From contig VGHN01000010.1 of the NCBI GenBank assembly GCA_016868255.1, positions 1-44,285 of the forward strand: a stretch of 44,285 nucleotides of DNA, written 5' to 3'. Below the pieces are notes generated by a model, which was not told the origin of the DNA, ran no database searches, and worked only from the letters and a program-made list of their open reading frames with translations. The stretch's first letter is position 1. Each line of letters opens with the position of its first letter. A program made the translations under genes and the position numbers. Shown here piece after piece: positions 15,145 through 24,646 of this stretch. The stretch comes from Betaproteobacteria bacterium (GTDB lineage Bacteria > Pseudomonadota > Gammaproteobacteria > Burkholderiales > Burkholderiaceae_A).

Positions 15145-16461
15145 GTGACCCGCAAACTCTACATACGCACCTTCGGCTGCCAGATGAATGAGTATGACTC
15201 GGCCAAGATGGTCGACATACTGGGCGCCTCCGAGCCCATCGAAACCACCGAGCAGCCGGAAGATGCCGACATCATCCTCTTCAATACCTGCTCGGTCCGT
15301 GAGAAGGCCCAAGAGAAGGTCTTCTCCGACCTCGGTCGGGCCCGTGACCTCAAGGCCATCAAACCCAATCTCATTATTGGAGTGGGTGGCTGTGTCGCGA
15401 GTCAAGAAGGCGAAGCCATCGTGCGCAGGGCCCCATATGTCGATGTGGTCTTTGGCCCCCAGACCCTGCACCGACTCCCCGACCTAATTAATGCCCGCCA
15501 AGACACGGGCCGCCCCCAGGTCGATATCTCCTTTCCGGAAATCGAAAAGTTCGACCATCTCCCGGCCCCACGGGTCGAGGGTCCCACGGCATTCGTCTCG
15601 ATAATAGAGGGTTGCAGCAAGTACTGCAGTTTCTGTGTGGTGCCCTACACCCGCGGCACCGAAGTCTCTCGCCCGTCCATCGATGTCCTCACTGAGATTG
15701 CCGAACTGGCCCAGCAAGGCGTCCGAGAAGTCACCCTGCTTGGGCAAAACGTCAATGCATTTATTGACGCCCATGCATCGATTGATTTCACTGGCCTGCT
15801 CGAGTTGGTCTGCGAAGTGCCGGGCATTGAGCGTGTGCGCTTTACCACCTCGCATCCCAAAGAGTTCAGTGCCCGACTCATTGAGGCCTTCGCCCGCCTG
15901 CCCAAGCTTGCGAGCTATGTGCATCTCCCCGTGCAGTCGGGTAGTGACAGAATCCTTGCGGCAATGAAACGGGGTTACACCGCCCTGGAGTACAAGAGCA
16001 TTATTCGTCGCCTGCGAGCGGCCCGGCCCGATGTCGCCATCTCCAGTGACTTCATCGTCGGCTTTCCCGGTGAGACCGAAGAAGACTTCGAAGCCACCAT
16101 GCGGCTCATTGATGACTGTGGCTTTGAGTCGGCCTACTCATTCATATACAGCCCTCGGCCGGGAACACCCGCGGCCGACCTCCCCGATGCGGTCTCGGCC
16201 GAGGAGAAGTTGGCTCGACTTCAACGACTCCAGGCCCGAATCGATCAAAACAGCCGGCAGTTGGGGGAGTCGATGCAGGGGTCAGAGCAAATTGTTTTGA
16301 TCGAAGGCCCCGCGCGAAAGAACCCCCAGGAGCTCATGGGTCGCACCAGCAACAACTGGGTAGTGAATTTCGCGCCGTCCTCACAAGAGGCCGTCGGGGA
16401 CTTCGTTCAATTGCGCATTGAAGCCGCCTTGCCGCACAGCCTTCGAGGCGCGCCCCTCTGA
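15145..16461 (+). CDS. miaB: tRNA-2-methylthio-N6-dimethylallyladenosine synthase
   Basis: A 438-residue radical-SAM methylthiotransferase that adds the methylthio group to i6A37 of tRNAs reading UNN codons. The N-terminal MTTase domain has three cluster-binding Cys ([33 protein letters not shown]). The radical-SAM motif is [18 protein letters not shown]-terminal TRAM domain begins near [11 protein letters not shown] and includes [11 protein letters not shown]. Length and motifs match MiaB rather than RimO or MtaB. The start is GTG at 15145, the first codon consistent with family alignment ([15 protein letters not shown]). It leads a long plus-strand operon with phoH and ybeY. Confidence 0.96.
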   Translation: MTRKLYIRTFGCQMNEYDSAKMVDILGASEPIETTEQPEDADIILFNTCSVREKAQEKVFSDLGRARDLKAIKPNLIIGVGGCVASQEGEAIVRRAPYVDVVFGPQTLHRLPDLINARQDTGRPQVDISFPEIEKFDHLPAPRVEGPTAFVSIIEGCSKYCSFCVVPYTRGTEVSRPSIDVLTEIAELAQQGVREVTLLGQNVNAFIDAHASIDFTGLLELVCEVPGIERVRFTTSHPKEFSARLIEAFARLPKLASYVHLPVQSGSDRILAAMKRGYTALEYKSIIRRLRAARPDVAISSDFIVGFPGETEEDFEATMRLIDDCGFESAYSFIYSPRPGTPAADLPDAVSAEEKLARLQRLQARIDQNSRQLGESMQGSEQIVLIEGPARKNPQELMGRTSNNWVVNFAPSSQEAVGDFVQLRIEAALPHSLRGAPL

Positions 16462-16483
16462 TGCAAAGTCGAATTCAGCGCTG

Positions 16484-17500
16484 ATGGCCAGCCGACGAAG
16501 CCGCGATGGATCGATGACCGAGCGGCTCGCTCTGCTCGAGAACGACAACGAGGGCCTGGCCAATCTCTGTGGTCCACTCGAGCAGAACCTGCGTTGCATC
16601 GAGACCAGCCTCGATATCGCAATCCGCCGCCGCGGTGCCATCTTCGAAATCAATGGCAAGGCCGAATCGGTCGAGACTGCGCGGGCCCTGCTCGAGCAGC
16701 TCGCCCCCGCCGCAAAGGCCCCCGTCCAACTCAAAGATGTGCAACTCGCCATCGTCGAGCATCGCTCTCCGCGCCTGGGCGCAGAGGAAGACGCCAGTGC
16801 CTTCGCAGCGTCAACCAGCACGCCCGAGCCCGTCGATCTGCGGACCCGGCGGCGAGACCTACGAGGCCGAACAGAGAATCAACGCGCCTACCTTCGCGCC
16901 ATACAGGCCCACGACATCAGCTTTGGCATTGGGCCGGCCGGCACCGGCAAGACCTTCTTGGCAGTGGCCTCGGCTGTCGATGCGCTCGAGCGCGACACCG
17001 TGAGCCGCCTCATCCTCACACGCCCAGCGGTGGAAGCCGGCGAGCGCCTGGGCTTCCTGCCAGGCGATCTCTCTCAGAAGGTGGACCCCTACCTGCGGCC
17101 ACTCTATGACGCACTCTATGAACTGATGGGGCTCGAGCGCGTCACCAAACTATTTGAGCGCCAAGTCATCGAGGTGGCGCCTCTGGCCTATATGCGCGGT
17201 CGAAGCCTCAACCACGCATTTGTCATCCTCGATGAGGCGCAGAACACCACCCGCGAGCAGATGAAGATGTTTCTCACGCGCATTGGCTTTGGTAGCAAGG
17301 CGGTGATCACCGGAGACCCATCGCAGATCGACCTGCCGCGAGGCCAGACCAGCGGACTGGTCGAGGCCACCGAGGTACTCGCCGATGTTCGCGGTGTCTC
17401 CTTCACCCAATTTAATAGCCAGGACGTGGTTCGCCATCCCTTGGTCGCTCGCATTGTCGATGCCTACGCAATCTATGAAGAGCAAGGTGCAAATCGCTAA
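16484..17500 (+). CDS. phoH: PhoH-like ATPase (PhoL/YbeZ)
   Basis: A cytoplasmic P-loop ATPase of about 338 residues. The Walker A motif is GIGPAGTGKTFLAVA and the Walker B is HAFVILDEAQNTT. Further PhoH signatures are RPAVEAGERLGFLPGDL, PLAYMRGRSL and ITGDPSQIDLP. In the PhoH-YbeY pair it is thought to act with YbeY in RNA metabolism and 16S rRNA maturation. ATGs at 16484 and 16514 are both possible starts; neither has a strong ribosome site. A start at 16418 would overlap miaB and is not conserved in type. The N-terminal part (LCGPLEQNLRCIETSLDIAIRRRG) is the usual KH-like region. ybeY follows after 2 nt. Confidence 0.93.
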   Translation: MASRRSRDGSMTERLALLENDNEGLANLCGPLEQNLRCIETSLDIAIRRRGAIFEINGKAESVETARALLEQLAPAAKAPVQLKDVQLAIVEHRSPRLGAEEDASAFAASTSTPEPVDLRTRRRDLRGRTENQRAYLRAIQAHDISFGIGPAGTGKTFLAVASAVDALERDTVSRLILTRPAVEAGERLGFLPGDLSQKVDPYLRPLYDALYELMGLERVTKLFERQVIEVAPLAYMRGRSLNHAFVILDEAQNTTREQMKMFLTRIGFGSKAVITGDPSQIDLPRGQTSGLVEATEVLADVRGVSFTQFNSQDVVRHPLVARIVDAYAIYEEQGANR

Positions 17501-17502
17501 GC

Positions 17503-17979
17503 ATGCCAATCGAGCTTCATCTACAGATTCAATCGGACTCGGAACTTCCCTTGACGAGACCGCGCATACGACGACTCGTGACGGCAAGCCTCGATGCCCG
17601 CGTCGAACGCGCTGAGTTCACTCTGGTCTTTCTCAATCGGGGCAAGGCCCGATCACTCAATCGCGACTTCCGCAATAAGGATTACGCGACCAATGTGCTC
17701 ACCTTCGCCTATGAGGGGCCACCGAGACTCAGCGCAGACCTCGTCTTCTGCACCCCAGTGGTGCGAGAAGAGGCCCGCGCACAGAGGAAACCCTTTGAAC
17801 ATCACTTGGCCCACTTGATTGTCCATGGCTGCCTGCATGCTTGTGGGCTCGACCACGAAGACGATGCAGAGGCGGACGCCATGGAAGCTCTGGAAGCCCG
17901 AATACTCAAGCGATTCCGAATTCCCGACCCCTGTGGCACACTAGAGGGGTCAAAACAACCCATGCCCATGCATGACTGA
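17503..17979 (+). CDS. ybeY: Endoribonuclease YbeY (16S rRNA maturation factor)
   Basis: A 158-residue single-domain metalloprotein. The zinc site is HLIVHGCLHACGLDHEDD, matching the family pattern H-G-x-L-H-x5-D-H. The conserved NRDFRNKDYATNVLTFAY precedes it. YbeY takes part in 16S rRNA 3'-end processing and late 70S quality control. The ATG at 17503 lies 2 nt after the phoH stop, and the last 8 nt overlap corC, so the three genes are tightly coupled. The typical length is about 150-160 residues, so the gene looks intact. Confidence 0.94.
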   Translation: MPIELHLQIQSDSELPLTRPRIRRLVTASLDARVERAEFTLVFLNRGKARSLNRDFRNKDYATNVLTFAYEGPPRLSADLVFCTPVVREEARAQRKPFEHHLAHLIVHGCLHACGLDHEDDAEADAMEALEARILKRFRIPDPCGTLEGSKQPMPMHD

Positions 17980-18862
17980 TGCCGACCCTAGGTCCTCGGG
18001 CCTGAGTCACCTCCTCAAGCGCCTCTGGTCTCGCCTCACTGGGCGGACCGATGAAAAAGAAGAACTTCTCGAGCAACTTCGAGAGGCAGAGGCCCACGAT
18101 GTTATTGATGCCGATGCCGTTTCCATGATGGAGGGTGTCTTGCAGGTCTCTGATTTGGCTGTTAGAGACCTCATGGTGCCCCGCGCCCAGATGGATGTCA
18201 TCGACATTGAGCAACCCCTGCAAGAGATTCTCGAGTTCGTCATTCAGACGGCCCACTCTCGATTTCCTGTCTTCGAGAACAAGCGCGACAACATTATTGG
18301 GGTTCTCTTGGCGAAAGACATCCTTAAAGTCATGGCCGATGAGAGTCAAGATATTCGCGGCCTTCTGAGGCCGGCTGTCTTTGTGCCCGAGTCCAAGCGT
18401 CTCAACATCATGCTTCGCGACTTCCGACTCAATCGCAATCACATTGCCATGGTGGTCGACGAGTATGGCGGTGTCTCTGGTCTTATTACCATCGAAGATG
18501 TGCTCGAGCAAATTGTGGGCGACATTGAAGACGAACACGACATTGAAGAAGAAGACGACAACATTCTTCCCGTGCCCCACCTCGAGGGTCAGTTTCGTAT
18601 TCGCGCCCTCACGCCGCTCGAGCAATTCAATGCCCATTTCGAGTCGTCGCTCTCCGATGAGTCCGCCGACACCATTGGTGGGTTTGTCACCGACCGCCTC
18701 GGCCGCGTGCCTCACAAGGAAGAGGTTGTTGAACTCGAGGGCTTTGTCTTTGAAATTCAGAGAGCGGACGCCCGAATGGTTCACATGCTCTTGGTCCAGC
18801 GAGCCGAAGTCGCTGTAGAGGACGCAGACAATGCCCTCACTGGCCCTGAGCTGGGCCGCTAG
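17972..18862 (+). CDS. corC: CorC/HlyC-family protein with CBS pair (Mg/Co export or lipoprotein-linked role)
   Basis: A soluble 296-residue protein. VRDLMVPRAQMDVIDI opens a tandem CBS domain (about 65-190), which includes HIAMVVDEYGGVSGLITIEDVLEQIVGDIEDE. A C-terminal CorC_HlyC transporter-associated domain follows (RIRALTPLEQFN, TIGGFVTDRLGRVP). Members bind adenosine nucleotides and are linked to magnesium and cobalt efflux. The gene overlaps ybeY by 8 nt and lnt by 32 nt. The ybeY-corC-lnt order is widely conserved in proteobacteria. An acidic stretch (EDEHDIEEEDD) lies between the two domains. Confidence 0.92.
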   Translation: MTDADPRSSGLSHLLKRLWSRLTGRTDEKEELLEQLREAEAHDVIDADAVSMMEGVLQVSDLAVRDLMVPRAQMDVIDIEQPLQEILEFVIQTAHSRFPVFENKRDNIIGVLLAKDILKVMADESQDIRGLLRPAVFVPESKRLNIMLRDFRLNRNHIAMVVDEYGGVSGLITIEDVLEQIVGDIEDEHDIEEEDDNILPVPHLEGQFRIRALTPLEQFNAHFESSLSDESADTIGGFVTDRLGRVPHKEEVVELEGFVFEIQRADARMVHMLLVQRAEVAVEDADNALTGPELGR

Positions 18863-20279
18863 CCTCGCAAGCCTTGGCGCACTCGCGCTCCTAATTCATC
18901 TCTGGCAACGCCCAGAGCAGTGGGCACCCCGACTCGCATCCGGCCTGCTGATTCTCCTGGCCTTGGTCGGGCTGCATTGGATTTACATCAGCCTGCACGA
19001 CTATGGCCATATGCCCATGCCGCTTGCCGCACTGGGAACCCTTGCCCTGGCCGTTTATGTCTCTTCCTACGGCATTGCCGCCGGGTGGTTGCACCGTCGA
19101 TTTCAACTCTCGCCCTGGGCCCTGGCCGGTCTGATTACCCTTCTTGAGTGGGTGCGTGGTGAACTCTTCACCGGCTTTCCGTGGTTGTCATGGGGCTACC
19201 AACAGATTGACAGCCCCTTGGCTGGCTTTGCCCCCATCTTCGGTGTCTTTGGTGTCACTTTCATCACCGCGCTCTGCGCGGCATGGCTCACCAAGGTCAC
19301 GCTGGCCCGTGTCATCGGAATCGTGGCCATACACATCGCCGGGTTGGGCCTGTTTCTTGTTCAGTACACAACACCAGCCGGCCCATCGATTCGGGTGGCC
19401 CTGATTCAGTCTGCAGTGCCACAGCATATGAAGTTCGATCCCGAGCATGTTGCGCGACTCGAGGAAGCCCAACTCCAACTCATCCAACAGGCCATGCGGC
19501 ATCGGGTCAACCTTGTGGCCCTCCCAGAGACCGCCTTCATCAAGGACTGGAATCAACTCGATCCCAGCCTTCGGAGTTATCTACGTGGCCTGGTGCATGG
19601 CACGGAAACAGCGCTGATCACCGGAGTGCCACTGAAGGACGATGAGGGGTGGTTCAACAGCGCCATTGCAATACTTCCGCAGGCCTCGCCCTACAGCCTT
19701 GAATACGATGCGCGCTACAACAAGAGCCACCTGGTGCCGTTTGGCGAATTTGTGCCCTTCGGGTTTCGCTGGTTTGTGGATCAGATGCAGATGCCACTCG
19801 GAGACTTTGCGAGGGGGTTGCCCATCCAGGCGCCCATGGAAGTCGCGGGCCAACGAATCGGCGTCAACATCTGTTTTGAAGACCTATTTGGCGACGAAAT
19901 TGCGCGTCCACTCGCATCGCGCATTGCCCCGGATCGCCACCCCACGATTCTTCTCAACCTGAGCAACCTGGCCTGGTTTGGCCACACCATCGCGCTGTCT
20001 CAACATCTATCGATTGCCCGCATGCGAAGCCTGGAGACGGGGCGGCCCACCATTCGGGCAACAAACACGGGCATGACTGCCATCGTTGACCACAAGGGCG
20101 ATGTCCGTGCCGCCCTTCAACCCATGGCACCCGGCATTCTTGTCGGCACGGTCCAAGGCATGGGGGGTGCCACGCCGTTTACACGCTTTGGCAGCCTGCC
20201 CATTCTGCTCATCGCAGCGATCTGTCTGCTTCTCGGGCTTCGGTCGAGCCCCTGGCGGACAGCTAGAATGCAGGGATGA
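18831..20279 (+). CDS. lnt: Apolipoprotein N-acyltransferase, N-terminally short
   Basis: A 482-residue inner-membrane enzyme that adds the third acyl chain to the N-terminal Cys of lipoproteins, allowing Lol-dependent transport to the outer membrane (Pal, encoded further right, is a likely client). The nitrilase-like domain (about 185-440) has the catalytic triad Glu233 (LPETAF), Lys298 ([11 protein letters not shown]) and Cys348 ([10 protein letters not shown]). The membrane region starts abruptly: the usual first segment with its LAFAP-like motif is missing, and a TAG stop sits 15 nt upstream in frame with no alternative start. The protein is about 25-35 residues shorter than typical Lnt. 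It overlaps corC by 32 nt and glyQ by 4 nt (ATGA). Confidence 0.94.
   Translation: MPSLALSWAASLASLGALALLIHLWQRPEQWAPRLASGLLILLALVGLHWIYISLHDYGHMPMPLAALGTLALAVYVSSYGIAAGWLHRRFQLSPWALAGLITLLEWVRGELFTGFPWLSWGYQQIDSPLAGFAPIFGVFGVTFITALCAAWLTKVTLARVIGIVAIHIAGLGLFLVQYTTPAGPSIRVALIQSAVPQHMKFDPEHVARLEEAQLQLIQQAMRHRVNLVALPETAFIKDWNQLDPSLRSYLRGLVHGTETALITGVPLKDDEGWFNSAIAILPQASPYSLEYDARYNKSHLVPFGEFVPFGFRWFVDQMQMPLGDFARGLPIQAPMEVAGQRIGVNICFEDLFGDEIARPLASRIAPDRHPTILLNLSNLAWFGHTIALSQHLSIARMRSLETGRPTIRATNTGMTAIVDHKGDVRAALQPMAPGILVGTVQGMGGATPFTRFGSLPILLIAAICLLLGLRSSPWRTARMQG
20264..20269 (+). promoter_or_regulatory. -10-like hexamer before glyQ
   Basis: TAGAAT is followed by six bases (gcaggg) and then the glyQ ATG, inside the 3' end of lnt. 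It could give glyQS a near-leaderless transcript separate from lnt. No convincing -35 is visible. The GCAGGG also resembles a weak ribosome site. Confidence 0.25.
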
Positions 20280-21178
20280 AGACCTTTCAAGACGTCATTC
20301 TGACCCTCCAGAATTATTGGAGTGGGCATGGTTGTGCGCTGCTTCAGCCCATCGACATGGAGGTGGGTGCGGGCACCTCGCACACGGCCACCTTTCTGCG
20401 TGCTTTGGGCCCCGAGCCCTGGCGAGCGGCCTATGTGCAGCCCTCCCGTCGACCGAAGGACGGTCGTTATGGCGAGAACCCCAACCGACTGCAGCACTAC
20501 TATCAATATCAGGTCGTTTTAAAGCCTTCGCCTCCCAATATTCTCGAGCTCTACCTTGGTTCACTGGTTGCGCTGGGCATCGACCCCAAGGTCCACGACA
20601 TCCGTTTCGTTGAAGACGACTGGGAGAACCCCACTCTGGGGGCTTGGGGCCTGGGTTGGGAGGTCTGGCTCAATGGCATGGAAGTCACGCAGTTCACGTA
20701 CTTCCAACAAGTGGGCGGGCTCGATTGCAGCCCCATCACTGGCGAGATCACCTACGGGCTCGAGCGACTGGCCATGTACCTGCAGGGGGTCGAGAACGTC
20801 TACGACCTCTGCTGGACCCAGTGGGAGGAGGCAGGTCAGACACGCCAAGTCCGCTACCGAGACGTCTATCACCAAAACGAAGTTGAGCAGTCCAAATTCA
20901 ACTTCGAGGCAAGCAATGTCGAGGTCTTGCTGCGACGCTTTGGCGAACATGAGAGCGATGCGCGCGATCTGCTGGAGAAGAATCTCGCCCTGCCGGCCTA
21001 CGAGCAAATTCTCAAAGCAGCACACAGCTTCAATCTTCTCGATGCCCGCGGCGCGATCTCGGTCACCGAGCGGGCCCAGTACATCGCCAGAATCCGCAAC
21101 CTTTCAAGAATGGTGGCGCAGGCCTATGTGGCCTCACGAGAGGCACTTGGCTTTCCCATGCTGATTCAAGCGAGTTAA
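20276..21178 (+). CDS. glyQ: Glycyl-tRNA synthetase alpha subunit
   Basis: A 300-residue class II synthetase subunit of the alpha2beta2 bacterial type, carrying the catalytic core that activates glycine. The sequence is highly conserved, with the start [24 protein letters not shown], then [44 protein letters not shown] and [26 protein letters not shown]. The length is typical for the family. The ATG overlaps the lnt stop by 4 nt. glyS follows after 5 nt, so both subunits should be made from one mRNA. Confidence 0.98.
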   Translation: MKTFQDVILTLQNYWSGHGCALLQPIDMEVGAGTSHTATFLRALGPEPWRAAYVQPSRRPKDGRYGENPNRLQHYYQYQVVLKPSPPNILELYLGSLVALGIDPKVHDIRFVEDDWENPTLGAWGLGWEVWLNGMEVTQFTYFQQVGGLDCSPITGEITYGLERLAMYLQGVENVYDLCWTQWEEAGQTRQVRYRDVYHQNEVEQSKFNFEASNVEVLLRRFGEHESDARDLLEKNLALPAYEQILKAAHSFNLLDARGAISVTERAQYIARIRNLSRMVAQAYVASREALGFPMLIQAS

Positions 21179-21183
21179 ACCAG

Positions 21184-23316
21184 ATGACACAAGCCCAAGA
21201 TGCCCGAGTGGCGCTGCTCGTTGAGATTGCCACCGAGGAGTTGCCCCCCAAGGCCCTCTCGCGCCTGAGCGAATCTTTCAGTCAGTCGATTGCCAACGAA
21301 CTCGCCAAGCTCGGGCTTCGACCCAACAACGCCTCGGTGGAGGCCTTCGCCAGCCCTCGTCGACTTGCAGTCCGCCTGGCCGATGTCGCTCCCCATGCGG
21401 CAGATACGCAAAAGGAAGAGCGGTTGCTCCCGGTGTCGGTCGGCCTCGATCCCCAGGGCCAGCCCACCACCGCGCTTCTCAAGAAGCTCACCAGCCTCGG
21501 ACTCACCCTGGGCAAAGACATCGAGCTCTCCCAACTCAAGACCGTCTCAGACGGCAAGCAAGAAGTCTTTGTCTGCAATCGCTTGCAGAAGGGGGCCTCG
21601 CTCACCGAAGGCCTTCAGGTGGCATTGGATCGGGCACTCAATGCCTTGCCCATTCCAAAGCTCATGCGCTATCAATGGCCCTTGGGTGCCAACGGCAGTC
21701 TTGAGGAAGTCTCATTTGTGCGGCCCGCCCACCATCTGCTTGCGCTGCATGGTGCAGCCGTGGTTCCCGTCTCTGGCCTGGGCCTTGCCGCCGACCGCAT
21801 TACTCTGGGACATCGGTTTCATTCGAGCGGGCCAATCTCAATTCAGAACGCACTGAGCTACGAGAAGCAGCTCGAAGTCGAGGGCCACGTCATCGCCTCT
21901 TTCAAGACTCGCCGCGATCGGCTCGTCGACTCCCTTCAGCGCGCTGCAAAGGGGCAGAACGTGGTTATGCCCGAGGCACTCATCGATGAGGTCAATGGTT
22001 TGGTGGAGTGGCCGGTGGTTTTAGAGGGGCAATTCGATGAGGCGTTTTTGTCGGTGCCGCAGGAGTGCCTCATCCTCACGATGCAACAGAATCAGAAATA
22101 TTTCGCCATAACCGACGCCAATGGTCGACTCGTGCATCGCTTCTTGTTGGCCGCGAATCTCGAGTCCACCCAACCCCAAACCGTTGTTCAAGGCAATGAG
22201 CGAGTCCTTCGGGCCCGACTCAGCGATGCAAAGTTCTTCTTCGACCAAGACCGCAAGCGTCGACTCGAAGATCGGTTGCCTGGCTTCGCAGCGGTGACGT
22301 ATCACAACAAAATCGGCAGCCAGGCCGAGCGAATCAAACGGCTGGAGCAACTCGCTGCACAGTGGGCTCCGCAAATGGGTGTCTCAGAGGCCCATGCACG
22401 TCGGGCCGCCCGCCTCTGCAAGGCCGATCTGCTCTCCGATATGGTGGGCGAGTTTCCCGAGTTGCAGGGCGTGGTTGGGCGCTATTACGCCGAGCACGAC
22501 CAAGAGCCAGACGAAATTTCCAGGGCCATCGAGGAGCACTACAGGCCGCGCTTCGCAGGCGATGCACTCCCCAATGGCTCGATCGGACAGTTGCTGGCAC
22601 TTGCCGACAAGTTGGAATCGATTGTCGGAATCTGGGGCATTGGCCTTGCCCCCACGGGCGACAAAGACCCATTCGCCATGCGGCGCTCGGCCCTGGGTAT
22701 TGCCCGACTCCTCATTGAAGGAGCGCTTCCGTTCAATCTGGAAACTCTGGTGCAAGACGCAGCCAATTCATTTTCCGCTGTCCCTGCGGTGGCCCCGCCG
22801 GTTGCTGACATCTTGGAGTTTATTCGCGAGCGAACCCGCGTCTACCTTCGTGATCAGGGCCACGACGCCGCTCAGATTGATGCTGTGCTTGCCGTCTGCC
22901 CCAACTTGTTTCATCAGTTGCCCAAGCGTCTTCACGCCCTGGCACAGTTCATGGGCAGTTCGGCCGCACCCTCGCTCTCATCGGCCAATAAAAGAATTGG
23001 CAATATCTTGAAGAAGGCCGAGGTCACCCCAGATCGCGTTGATCCCAAACGGCTTCAAGACCCCGCCGAAGTGACCCTGGGCGGCTTGCTTAAAGAGTTG
23101 GCCCCCTTGGCCACGGCTGCGGCTGCGGAGGGCAATTACGAGAAGGCACTCCATGCACTGTCTGCACTCAAACAGCCAGTCGATGCCTTCTTCGATCAGG
23201 TGATGGTCAATGCAGAGGACCCCGCCCTTCGAGCCAATCGATTGGCACTCCTGCAGGAGTTGCATCGCGCAATGAACCAGGTTGCCGACCTCTCGAAACT
23301 CGCGGCCACCAACTGA
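21184..23316 (+). CDS. glyS: Glycyl-tRNA synthetase beta subunit
   Basis: A 710-residue partner of GlyQ, responsible for tRNA(Gly) binding. LLVEIATEELPPKALSRL at the N-terminus, FASPRRLAVRLADV, CLILTMQQNQKYFAI and GKPD-like conserved blocks (LADKLESIVGIWGIGLAPTGDKDPFAMRR) identify it. The C-terminal part (AVPAVAPPVADILEFIRERTRVYLRDQG onward) is the DALR-like anticodon-binding region. The length is close to the usual ~690-720. It starts 5 nt after glyQ and stops 2 nt before gmhB. Confidence 0.98.
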   Translation: MTQAQDARVALLVEIATEELPPKALSRLSESFSQSIANELAKLGLRPNNASVEAFASPRRLAVRLADVAPHAADTQKEERLLPVSVGLDPQGQPTTALLKKLTSLGLTLGKDIELSQLKTVSDGKQEVFVCNRLQKGASLTEGLQVALDRALNALPIPKLMRYQWPLGANGSLEEVSFVRPAHHLLALHGAAVVPVSGLGLAADRITLGHRFHSSGPISIQNALSYEKQLEVEGHVIASFKTRRDRLVDSLQRAAKGQNVVMPEALIDEVNGLVEWPVVLEGQFDEAFLSVPQECLILTMQQNQKYFAITDANGRLVHRFLLAANLESTQPQTVVQGNERVLRARLSDAKFFFDQDRKRRLEDRLPGFAAVTYHNKIGSQAERIKRLEQLAAQWAPQMGVSEAHARRAARLCKADLLSDMVGEFPELQGVVGRYYAEHDQEPDEISRAIEEHYRPRFAGDALPNGSIGQLLALADKLESIVGIWGIGLAPTGDKDPFAMRRSALGIARLLIEGALPFNLETLVQDAANSFSAVPAVAPPVADILEFIRERTRVYLRDQGHDAAQIDAVLAVCPNLFHQLPKRLHALAQFMGSSAAPSLSSANKRIGNILKKAEVTPDRVDPKRLQDPAEVTLGGLLKELAPLATAAAAEGNYEKALHALSALKQPVDAFFDQVMVNAEDPALRANRLALLQELHRAMNQVADLSKLAATN

Positions 23317-23318
23317 CC

Positions 23319-23918
23319 ATGAATGCCCCAATCATCATCCTCGACCGAGACGGGGTCATCAACGAAGACTCCGACCACTACATCAAGTCGGTCGAGGAGT
23401 GGAAGCCAATTACAGGCAGTCTGGAGGCCATCGGCCGGCTTCATCACGAGGGCTGGCGAGTCTTCGTCGCCACCAATCAGTCGGGGCTGGCTCGGGGGCT
23501 TTTTGAACTCAAGGCGCTCCATGCGATTCACCAGCGACTTCGCGACCAACTCTCGGAGATGGGCGGCGCCATCGAGGCCATCTTCTTCTGCCCCCATGGG
23601 CCCGACGCCCAATGCCGTTGCCGAAAGCCCGCCACCGGACTCCTCGAGGACATCGCCCAGCGGTCTGGCCAGGATCTTAAGAATGTGCCGGTTGTCGGCG
23701 ACTCGCATCGCGACCTCGCCGCTGCGCATGCAATGGGTGCGCAGCCCATTCTTGTGAAGACCGGCAAGGGCGAAGGCACCTGGGCTGCCCATCAATCGGG
23801 TGAGTCTCCAATGCCTGCCAATACCCTTGTGTTCAATGACCTTCAGGCCGCGGTCGACCACCTGCTCCAGGTCACGCAGAAATCTGTGAGCAAACAAACA
23901 GAGGAACGCGCACGCTAG
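23319..23918 (+). CDS. gmhB: D-glycero-beta-D-manno-heptose-1,7-bisphosphate 7-phosphatase
   Basis: A 199-residue HAD-superfamily phosphatase in the ADP-heptose branch of LPS core synthesis. The nucleophile motif is ILDRDGVINED (Asp-x-Asp), the second motif is VATNQSGLARG, and the zinc-binding loop is CPHGPDAQCRCRKP. The Mg-binding motif is VVGDSHRDLAAA. The zinc loop separates GmhB from other HisB-N-like HAD phosphatases. It lies between glyS (2 nt) and plsC (1-nt overlap). The C-terminal tail past about residue 185 (QKSVSKQTEERAR) is polar and probably unstructured. Confidence 0.94.
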   Translation: MNAPIIILDRDGVINEDSDHYIKSVEEWKPITGSLEAIGRLHHEGWRVFVATNQSGLARGLFELKALHAIHQRLRDQLSEMGGAIEAIFFCPHGPDAQCRCRKPATGLLEDIAQRSGQDLKNVPVVGDSHRDLAAAHAMGAQPILVKTGKGEGTWAAHQSGESPMPANTLVFNDLQAAVDHLLQVTQKSVSKQTEERAR

Positions 23919-24646
23919 TGGCCCTGCTGCGATCGTTGCTTTTTTTTGTTTTCCAAGTGGTCACCCTCACGGTGTGGGGAAGCCTCTTTCTACTGGTGGC
24001 CCCATTTCTCAATGACCATCGCCGCTATGCATTCGCCATGCGATGGCCATGGATCTCAACCTGGGGTGCTCGCGCTCTTCTCGGCCTTCGCTGGCAACTC
24101 GAGGGCGCAGAAGTGCTTGCCCAGTTCGATGGCAAGCCCGCCATTGTCTGCAGCAAACACCAGTCGGCGTGGGAGACGCTCTTTCTTCCGAGTCACCTCA
24201 AGACACCCCTCTGTTTTGTATTCAAGAAGGAGTTGCTGCGCATCCCTTTCTTTGGATGGGGCATTGGGCTCTTGCCGATGATTCATGTCGATCGAAGCCA
24301 GGGCCGCCAGGCCTACGAGAGCATTCAATCCCAGGCCGGTGATCGACTGGGCCGAGGATTCTGGATCGCGTTTTTCCCTGAGGGCACGCGAACCCTGCCC
24401 GGCCAAAAGGTTCGCTACAAGAATGGGGCGGCCCGCCTGGCCACCGAGCTTGCGGTGCCTGTCATCCCCATCGCCCACAATGCGGGAGTCTTCTGGCCTC
24501 GCAACGCCTGGATCAAACGGCCAGGATGCATTACCGTAAAGGTGGGTCCGGCCATCTATCCCAATGGTCGGAGTCCCGACGCAGTCCTTGAGGAGATTGA
24601 GCATTGGATCGAGTCAGAGAGTGACGGGCTTGTTCGGGCTGCTTGA
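23918..24646 (+). CDS. plsC: 1-acyl-sn-glycerol-3-phosphate acyltransferase
   Basis: A 242-residue membrane-bound acyltransferase that makes phosphatidic acid for phospholipid synthesis. One or two N-terminal helices (LLFFVFQVVTLTVWGSLFLLVA) anchor it. The catalytic motif is SKHQSAWETLFLP, so the family's H-x4-D appears as H-x4-E; I recall this variant in other betaproteobacterial PlsC-like proteins. The substrate-binding motif is FFPEGTRT. The start is GTG overlapping the gmhB stop (TAGTG). The peptidase gene that follows begins within its 3' end. Function is likely but rests on motif similarity. Confidence 0.92.
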   Translation: MALLRSLLFFVFQVVTLTVWGSLFLLVAPFLNDHRRYAFAMRWPWISTWGARALLGLRWQLEGAEVLAQFDGKPAIVCSKHQSAWETLFLPSHLKTPLCFVFKKELLRIPFFGWGIGLLPMIHVDRSQGRQAYESIQSQAGDRLGRGFWIAFFPEGTRTLPGQKVRYKNGAARLATELAVPVIPIAHNAGVFWPRNAWIKRPGCITVKVGPAIYPNGRSPDAVLEEIEHWIESESDGLVRAA

